Assembly (NCBI GenBank): GCA_009843725.1
Contig: VYCX01000357.1
Coordinates: 1 to 6,183, forward strand
Length of the DNA: 6,183 bases
Reading direction: 5' to 3'
Origin: Boseongicola sp. SB0675_bin_26
GTDB lineage: Bacteria; Pseudomonadota; Alphaproteobacteria; Rhodobacterales; Rhodobacteraceae
This document shows positions 1 to 6,183 of the stretch, piece by piece. The number at the start of each line of letters is the position of its first letter. Position 1 is the first letter of the stretch. The notes below the pieces were generated by a model. It ran no database searches. It was given only the letters and a program-made list of their open reading frames with translations, and was not told where the DNA came from. Position numbers and translations under genes: made by a program.

Positions 1-2146
<2,146 letters not shown>

Positions 2147-2152
2147 GGGCAT

Positions 2153-2156
2153 CCTC
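2153..2156 (-). promoter_or_regulatory. Ribosome binding site deciding the ATPase start
   Basis: The minus strand reads GAGG-ATGCCC-ATG. The GAGG is 6 bases from the ATG at 2146 but abuts the ATG at 2152 with no spacing, so 2146 is the start best served by it. Confidence 0.6.
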
Positions 2157-2175
2157 GGAAGCATGCGACTGCGAA

Positions 2176-2205
2176 ACGCTAAACCCCACCGACGAAAGGT
2201 GTCAA
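2176..2205 (-). promoter_or_regulatory. Candidate sigma-70 promoter for the ATPase-deacetylase operon
   Basis: On the minus strand a perfect TTGACA (2205-2200) is followed after 18 bases by TAGCGT (2181-2176), which matches TATAAT at positions 1, 2 and 6. A strong -35 with a degenerate -10 is common in alphaproteobacteria. Transcription would begin near 2169, giving a leader of roughly 23 bases to the ATG at 2146. The position also argues against the longer start at 2254, which would lie upstream of the transcript. Prediction only. Confidence 0.5.
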
Positions 2206-2300
2206 ACGAAACGCGCCAGGAATCACCCGCAGCCGGCATCGGGGCCCTTGCCAACCAACGGATGCGTTTGCCGTCCCAAGGTCACGCGCAATCGTCTCTT

Positions 2301-2334
2301 GGCGCCCAAAGGGCACGACGCTTCGGAGGGCGCC
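2301..2334. repeat. 7-base inverted repeat in the divergent region
   Basis: GGCGCCC (2301-2307) and GGGCGCC (2328-2334) are perfect reverse complements around a 20-base loop. Two further G-U pairs are possible in plus-strand RNA (T2300-G2335, T2299-G2336). The left arm can instead close a tight hairpin, GCCC-AAA-GGGC (2304-2314), so two exclusive folds exist. No T-tract follows, so this is not an obvious terminator. It could be an operator, a leader structure, or chance in GC-rich DNA. Confidence 0.4.
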
Positions 2335-2429
2335 GGTTTGGTCGCAATCAGCGCTTCCCGCATCCCGATGATCGCGCGCGTCGCAAATCCGCCTCCCATG
2401 TCCGTCCCGCCTGAATTTCAAGAAAAGAG

Positions 2430-2457
2430 TTGGAGCGCGTGCACTCTGTAGTAACCT
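2430..2457 (+). promoter_or_regulatory. Weak candidate promoter for the binding-protein operon
   Basis: TTGGAG (2430-2435) and TAACCT (2452-2457) are separated by 16 bases, each matching only three of six consensus positions. They lie in the most A/T-rich part of the intergenic region, about 75 bases before the preferred start. No better plus-strand pair was found by eye, which may mean the operon needs an activator or another sigma factor. Confidence 0.25.
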
Positions 2458-2463
2458 GCAGAA

Positions 2464-2494
2464 ATTCCGGCCCGAATCGATCCTCCGATTCCGG
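2464..2494. repeat. Overlapping dyads and direct repeat before the binding-protein gene
   Basis: Three elements share this stretch. ATTCCGG occurs twice in direct orientation (2464-2470 and 2488-2494). The 14 bases 2464-2477 form a palindrome with a single mismatched pair. GAATCG (2474-2479) and CGATTC (2486-2491) are a perfect inverted repeat with a 6-base loop. The arrangement resembles an operator or a small leader hairpin; it ends just before the AGGA at 2497-2500. Confidence 0.45.
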
Positions 2495-2521
2495 ACAGGA
2501 AACGGAACATGGAAACCAAAT

Positions 2522-2525
2522 GGAG
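2522..2525 (+). promoter_or_regulatory. Ribosome binding site deciding the binding-protein start
   Basis: GGAG lies 7 bases before the ATG at 2533, ideal spacing. The rival ATG at 2509 has a weaker AGGA (2497-2500) 8 bases upstream. Starting at 2533 also gives a cleaner signal peptide, so it is preferred, though both could be used. Confidence 0.55.
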
Positions 2526-2532
2526 TAAGACA

Positions 2533-4248
2533 ATGAGATTCGTTACCAGGCCCCTTGTCGGGGCCGCGGCGGCGGCACTTGCATCAATGGCATTTGCCTC
2601 TGACCACGAAGGTCCGCGCGGACGTGATGGCGAAGTCAAGATCATCTACTGGCAGGCGCCATCGATCCTGAACCCGTACCTGTCCGGTGGCACAAAGGAC
2701 GTCGAAAGCGCCTCGCTCGTGATCGAGCCTCTCGCGCGCTACGACGAAAACGGCAACCTGACGCCGTGGCTGGTCGACGAGATTCCGACGGTCGCGAATG
2801 GCGGCGTGAGCCAGGACCTGACCCAGATCACCTGGAAAATCACCGAAGGCCTTGTCTGGTCCGACGGCACGCCGTTCACGTCCGCTGACGCCAAGTTCAC
2901 TTACGACTACTGCACGCATCCCGAGGGCGGATGCGCCCAGGCAACGAAATACGAAGGCGTCGTCAGCGTCGAAACGCCGGACGCGCTTACCGTGGTCGTC
3001 ACGTTCGACAAGCCCACGCCCAACCCCTACGGGCCCTTCGTCGGCGGCGAAGCCCCGGTCATCCAGGCAGCGCAGTTTGCGGATTGCCTTGGCGCGAAAG
3101 CGCCGGAATGCACCGAAGCAAACTTCAATCCGATCGGCACGGGCCCCTTTGTCGTTACCGAGTTCAAGCCGAACGACGTAATTTCCTTCGCTGCAAACGA
3201 GAACTACCGGGTCGAAGGCAAGCCCGCGTTCGCCACGGTGACGTTCAAGGGCGGCGGCGACGCAACGGCGGCCGGGCGTGCCGTCATGGAAACCGGCGAG
3301 TTCGACTATGCCTGGAACCTCCAGCTCGCGCCCGACGTCATCGCGAAGATGCAGGAAGGCGGCATGGGCACTCCGGTGGCCGGATTCGGTCCGCTCGTCG
3401 AGCGCCTGATGCTGAACAACACCAATCCCGATCCCGGACTCGGGCCGGACGAGCGCTCGGTCGTGCGCCCACATCCCTTCCTTCAAGATCCGGCAGTCTA
3501 CAAGGCCATGTCGATGGCCATCGACCGGCCGCTCCTGGTTGACATCGGCTATGGCCAGGCCGGTCGCGTGACGTGCAACTGGGTGCCGGTGCCGCAGATC
3601 TACGCATCCACGACCTTCGACTGCTCGACGCAGGACATTGCCGGGGCCAACGCACTTCTTGATGCGGCCGGCATCGTGGACACCGACGGCGATGGCGTGA
3701 GAGAAAAGGACGGCGTCCCGCTCAGCATACTCTACCAGACGTCGACCAACGCCGTGCGCCAGGACTTCCAGGCGCTGATCAAGCAATGGTGGGCCGAAAT
3801 CGGCATCGAGACCGAGCTGCGGAACATCAACGCATCCGTGTTCTTCGGCGGCGATCCGGGCTCTCCCGACACGTTCCAGAAGTTCTACGCCGATGTCGAG
3901 ATGTACGCCAACACCTTCAACGGCACCGACCCGCAGGCCTATCTTGGCAACGGGCTTTGCGACAAGGCGCCTTCGCCTGGAACGCAATGGCAGGGCGAGA
4001 ACATCTCGCGGTTCTGCATGGAGGAATACGACGCGCTCCATGCAGAACTCTCGAAGACCGCAGACGTCGGTCGGCGCGGCGAGATCGCGGCCCAGCTGAA
4101 TGACATGGGCATCGAGAACGGCATGATGATCCCGCTTGTCCACCGGGGCCGCCTTTCGGCGCATGCCAACAGCCTTGGCGGCATCAGGCTGAACGTCTGG
4201 GACAGCGAATTGTGGAACATTTCCGACTGGTACAGGATCGGAAATTGA
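2533..4248 (+). CDS. Periplasmic solute-binding protein of a peptide-type ABC importer (SBP family 5)
   Basis: A 571-residue extracytoplasmic binding protein expected to capture a peptide or related solute and hand it to the permease pair encoded just downstream. Residues 1-22 form a Sec signal peptide: short basic start MRFVTRP, a hydrophobic Ala-rich core, and a likely cleavage after AFA (A22). There is no lipobox cysteine, so it should be soluble in the periplasm. Family-5 hallmarks are the N-terminal ILNPYLS segment (45-51), SLVIEPLARYDENGNLTPWLV (61-81 region), LVWSDGTPFTSADAKFTYD (about 107-125), IGTGPFVVTEF (201-211) and the acidic loop DTDGDGVREKDG (383-394), which resembles an incomplete calcium loop and is common in this family. 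Eight cysteines (127, 134, 185, 193, 348, 364, 476, 495) fall in four near pairs. Length is slightly above the usual 500-550. An upstream in-frame ATG at 2509 would add eight residues (METKWSKT) before the signal peptide. It is the first gene of the plus-strand operon. Substrate is unknown; binding proteins of this family also take nickel, opines, sugars and glutathione. Confidence 0.93.
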   Translation: MRFVTRPLVGAAAAALASMAFASDHEGPRGRDGEVKIIYWQAPSILNPYLSGGTKDVESASLVIEPLARYDENGNLTPWLVDEIPTVANGGVSQDLTQITWKITEGLVWSDGTPFTSADAKFTYDYCTHPEGGCAQATKYEGVVSVETPDALTVVVTFDKPTPNPYGPFVGGEAPVIQAAQFADCLGAKAPECTEANFNPIGTGPFVVTEFKPNDVISFAANENYRVEGKPAFATVTFKGGGDATAAGRAVMETGEFDYAWNLQLAPDVIAKMQEGGMGTPVAGFGPLVERLMLNNTNPDPGLGPDERSVVRPHPFLQDPAVYKAMSMAIDRPLLVDIGYGQAGRVTCNWVPVPQIYASTTFDCSTQDIAGANALLDAAGIVDTDGDGVREKDGVPLSILYQTSTNAVRQDFQALIKQWWAEIGIETELRNINASVFFGGDPGSPDTFQKFYADVEMYANTFNGTDPQAYLGNGLCDKAPSPGTQWQGENISRFCMEEYDALHAELSKTADVGRRGEIAAQLNDMGIENGMMIPLVHRGRLSAHANSLGGIRLNVWDSELWNISDWYRIGN

Positions 4249-4258
4249 CACGGGCGAC

Positions 4259-4279
4259 GGGGCGGGCCTGTCCCGCCCC
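4259..4279 (+). repeat. GC-rich intercistronic hairpin between binding protein and permease
   Basis: GGGGCGGG (4259-4266) and CCCGCCCC (4272-4279) form a perfect 8-base-pair stem with loop CCTGT, starting 11 bases after the binding-protein stop and ending 18 bases before the permease ATG. No T-tract follows, so a full intrinsic terminator is unlikely. Stems in this position in importer operons often protect the upstream mRNA or lower downstream expression, giving more binding protein than permease. That role is inferred here. Confidence 0.6.
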
Positions 4280-4297
4280 TCCAGCTCGGCCGCAGCC

Positions 4298-5305
4298 ATG
4301 CTGACCTACACGATCCGACGCCTGCTCCTGAGCGTGCCGACGTTGCTGTTCATCAGCCTCGTCATCTTCCTTCTCCTGAAGCTTGCGCCCGGCGACCCGA
4401 TGGCGCAGGTGCCGCTGACGGTTCCGCCCGATGTCAAGGAAAGGATGCGCGAGGCCCTCGGCGTGGGACAGCCGTGGTACGTTGCCTTCCCGAAATGGCT
4501 CTACCAGTTCTTCGCGGTCGAACCTCTTCACTTCGTCGACGCTGCCTTCGGCACGTCCCTGGGCGAAGGCCAGCAGCGCGTGATCTCGTGGCAGACACGC
4601 TCACCCGTCATGGACATCGTCATCCAGCGACTGCCCCAGACCCTTTGGGTCGTGGGCGTCGCCTATGTCGTGGCCATCCTCATCGCGCTCCCGATCGGCA
4701 TCTACTCGGCCTACCGGCAGTATTCCTGGTTCGACAACGCCGGCACCTTCGTCGCCATGGTGGGATTCTCTGTCCCGCCCTTCTTCTCGGGCGTTCTGGT
4801 GATCGTGATTTTCTCAGTCTGGCTGGGCTGGTTCCCCTCGATCTACGACACGACCCACAAGGTCAGCGACTGGGAGAGCTTCGTCTTCCAGCTCAAGCAG
4901 ATGATCATGCCCGTCATGGTGCTTGCCCTTCAGATCACCTCCCAGCTCGCGCGTTTCATGCGGGCTTCCATGCTCGACAATCTCAATCAGGACTACGTGC
5001 GCACGGCGCGCGCAAAGGGCCTTGGCGAGAAGACCGTGGTCTTGGTGCATGTCCTCCGCAATTCCCTGATCCCGGTCGTCACCGTCATTGCGCTTGGCGT
5101 TCCGGCCATCTTCGGGGGCGCCATCATCACTGAGCAGATATTCAAGGTAAACGGCATCGGCCATCTGCTGATCACCGCAATCCAGGCCAACGACCTGCCG
5201 ATGGTGCAGACACTGACCTTCATCTTCGCGGTGCTGATCGTGCTGTTCAACCTCGTCGCCGACATACTCTACGGCATTCTCGACCCGAGGATCCGCTATG
5301 ACTGA
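4298..5305 (+). CDS. DppB-type permease subunit of a peptide-type ABC importer
   Basis: A 335-residue inner-membrane protein forming one half of the translocation channel. It shows the OppB/DppB plan: N-terminal YTIRRLLLSVPTL leading into membrane helix 1 (about 9-29), the conserved APGDP (30-34), a long periplasmic segment to about 110, then five helices (roughly 114-138, 150-172, 200-218, 258-279, 303-325). The cytoplasmic coupling (EAA-like) loop DYVRTARAKGLGEKTVVLVH... (232-257) ends in RNSLIP and contacts the ATPase. The C terminus ILDPRIRYD is typical of the subfamily, and the length matches E. coli DppB (339). It follows the binding protein after 49 bases containing a stable hairpin. 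No clear Shine-Dalgarno lies before its ATG, which suggests lower translation than its neighbours. Its end overlaps the second permease by 8 bases. The family and role are secure, the substrate is not. Confidence 0.95.
   Translation: MLTYTIRRLLLSVPTLLFISLVIFLLLKLAPGDPMAQVPLTVPPDVKERMREALGVGQPWYVAFPKWLYQFFAVEPLHFVDAAFGTSLGEGQQRVISWQTRSPVMDIVIQRLPQTLWVVGVAYVVAILIALPIGIYSAYRQYSWFDNAGTFVAMVGFSVPPFFSGVLVIVIFSVWLGWFPSIYDTTHKVSDWESFVFQLKQMIMPVMVLALQITSQLARFMRASMLDNLNQDYVRTARAKGLGEKTVVLVHVLRNSLIPVVTVIALGVPAIFGGAIITEQIFKVNGIGHLLITAIQANDLPMVQTLTFIFAVLIVLFNLVADILYGILDPRIRYD
5287..5290 (+). promoter_or_regulatory. Ribosome binding site of the second permease
   Basis: GAGG, 7 bases before the ATG at 5298, lies inside the last codons of the first permease gene. 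It supports the overlapping start and coupled translation of the two channel subunits in similar amounts. Confidence 0.6.
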
Positions 5306-6183
5306 CTCGCACCACCCCGCGGAACAGGCGGAACTCGTCACCACACCCCGCTCCCAATGGGCGGACATATGGGACCAGTTCAAGCGCCACCGTGGCGCGA
5401 TGTGGGGCGGAGCCGTCTTTCTCTGCATCATCCTGATGACCATCGCCGGGCCCTGGGCCTATTGGAACGACCCCAAGTTCGTTCCCACCGGCCGCGATTT
5501 CCTGGAGCTTCGCGATACGCGGCCGATCTACGTGGCGCTCTGGGAATCATCGGCCAAGGTCAGCTGGACGCATCCCCTTGGCACCGACAACCTTGGTCGT
5601 GACACTCTTGGCCGACTGCTGGCCGGCGGGCGCGTATCGCTTGCCGTGGGTCTTGCCGCCATGCTTCTTTCCGTGTTCGTCGGCACGCTGATCGGCGTGC
5701 TGGCGGGTTACTTCCGCGCCCTTGACGGGATCCTCATGCGGTTCACCGATCTCTTTCTCGCCCTGCCTCTCCTGCCGCTTCTCCTGGTCGCGGTCCTGCT
5801 CTTCCGCGACCGGCTGTCGGGCTTGTTCGGACCCGAAGGCGGCACTTTCATGCTTATCGTCGTGCTTGTAGGTGCCACATCCTGGATGCAGACGGCACGA
5901 ATCGTCAGAGGCGACGTTCTGGCCCTCAAGGAACGCGAATTCGTCCTTGCGGCCCGTTCGATCGGAACTTCCCCGCCGAAAATGATAACCCGCCACCTCC
6001 TGCCAAACGTGATGTCGCCGATCATGGTGTCAGCCACGCTCGGCATCGCTACGGCAATCATCACCGAGAGCGCGCTCTCGTTTCTCGGATTCGGGTTTCC
6101 TCCGGACTTTCCGACCTGGGGGAAGCTGCTCTTCGACGCCGTCGACCGGATGGAACTCTATCCAGAACGCGTTCTTTGGCCCG
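5298..6183 (+). CDS. DppC-type permease subunit of a peptide-type ABC importer, C-terminus cut by window edge
   Basis: The second channel subunit, 295 residues visible and open at the right edge. It starts MTDSHHPAEQ at an ATG that overlaps the first permease stop (ATGACTGA). An N-terminal cytoplasmic stretch contains WDQFKRHRGAM (25-35), the usual OppC N-domain pattern, before helix 1 (about 36-56). A periplasmic segment follows, then THPLGTDNLGRDTLGRLLAG (91-110), the strongest DppC/OppC signature. Further helices lie near 112-138, 150-169, 183-199 and 239-257. The EAA-like ATPase contact loop is EFVLAARSIGTSPPKMITRH (214-233) with LPN after it, and SFLGFG (261-266) plus TWGKLL (273-278) are conserved near the end. 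Related proteins close with a last helix and a GDGLRDALDP-like tail, so about 30 or more residues are probably missing. It pairs with the upstream permease. Genes beyond the edge are unknown; no separate ATPase gene need follow, since the fused one lies in the divergent arm. Confidence 0.94.
   Translation, partial: MTDSHHPAEQAELVTTPRSQWADIWDQFKRHRGAMWGGAVFLCIILMTIAGPWAYWNDPKFVPTGRDFLELRDTRPIYVALWESSAKVSWTHPLGTDNLGRDTLGRLLAGGRVSLAVGLAAMLLSVFVGTLIGVLAGYFRALDGILMRFTDLFLALPLLPLLLVAVLLFRDRLSGLFGPEGGTFMLIVVLVGATSWMQTARIVRGDVLALKEREFVLAARSIGTSPPKMITRHLLPNVMSPIMVSATLGIATAIITESALSFLGFGFPPDFPTWGKLLFDAVDRMELYPERVLWP

Larger units (their letters stand above)
2147..2532. other. Divergent intergenic control region
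   Basis: Non-coding DNA between the two oppositely transcribed arms, 386 bases to the preferred binding-protein start at 2533 or 362 to the ATG at 2509. Short open frames cross it on both strands, but their translations are Arg/Pro-rich and match no family I recognise, so I treat it as regulatory. It contains a minus-strand TTGACA promoter candidate close to the ATPase gene, a 7-base inverted repeat at 2301-2334, and overlapping dyads at 2464-2494 just before the binding-protein gene. No regulator gene is present in the window, so the controlling protein is unknown. Confidence 0.75.

Noticed and set aside
2240..2260. A possible sigma-54 promoter on the minus strand around TTGGCAAGGG
   Set aside because: The required GC of the -12 element is not 10 bases after the GG of the -24 element, so the spacing rule fails.
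4259..4279. Reading the hairpin as an intrinsic terminator ending the binding-protein mRNA
   Set aside because: There is no run of T after the stem, and the permease gene begins 18 bases later, so full termination is unlikely.
2584..4299. A 571-codon minus-strand open frame covering nearly the whole binding-protein gene
   Set aside because: The sense strand is a clear family-5 binding protein. The antisense product has low-complexity Arg/Val/His-rich content, no membrane or domain pattern and no ribosome site, so it is a codon-bias shadow.

Overview
This GC-rich window (roughly 60-65% G+C by eye, strong preference for G or C at third codon positions) carries one divergently arranged locus for a peptide/opine/nickel-type (PepT family) ABC importer plus the beginning of an M20-family deacetylase gene. 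Codon use, short overlaps between genes and protein wording (a GsiA-like dual ATPase, and an ArgE similar to those of marine Rhodobacteraceae) point to an alphaproteobacterium, probably Rhodobacterales or a relative. That placement is by recollection of family sequences, not by a search.

Layout. The left arm (1-2146) is read on the minus strand. A 604-residue ATPase with two complete nucleotide-binding domains comes first, followed by an acetylornithine deacetylase (ArgE-type) gene whose start codon overlaps the ATPase stop codon as ATGA and which runs off the left edge. About 360-390 bases of non-coding DNA (2147 to 2508 or 2532) separate the arms. They hold a good minus-strand promoter candidate, a weak plus-strand candidate and several inverted repeats. 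The right arm (2533-6183) is read on the plus strand: a secreted family-5 solute-binding protein, a 49-base gap with a very GC-rich hairpin, a DppB-type permease, and a DppC-type permease that overlaps the DppB gene by 8 bases and runs off the right edge.

How they work together. The binding protein would capture a peptide or similar small solute in the periplasm and deliver it to the two-permease channel. The fused ATPase could drive import with no partner ATPase, because it contains both the DppD-like and DppF-like halves. The deacetylase, coupled to the ATPase gene, is a good candidate for cytoplasmic processing of the imported compound (an N-acyl amino acid or small peptide). The substrate itself cannot be read from the sequence.

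Nothing here is clearly a new system. The points most worth a second look are the divergent split of one transporter, the start codon of the deacetylase with no visible ribosome binding site, the hairpin between binding protein and permease, the eight cysteines of the binding protein, and the dyad-rich DNA just before the binding-protein gene. No RNA genes, mobile elements, CRISPR arrays or confident terminators were seen.
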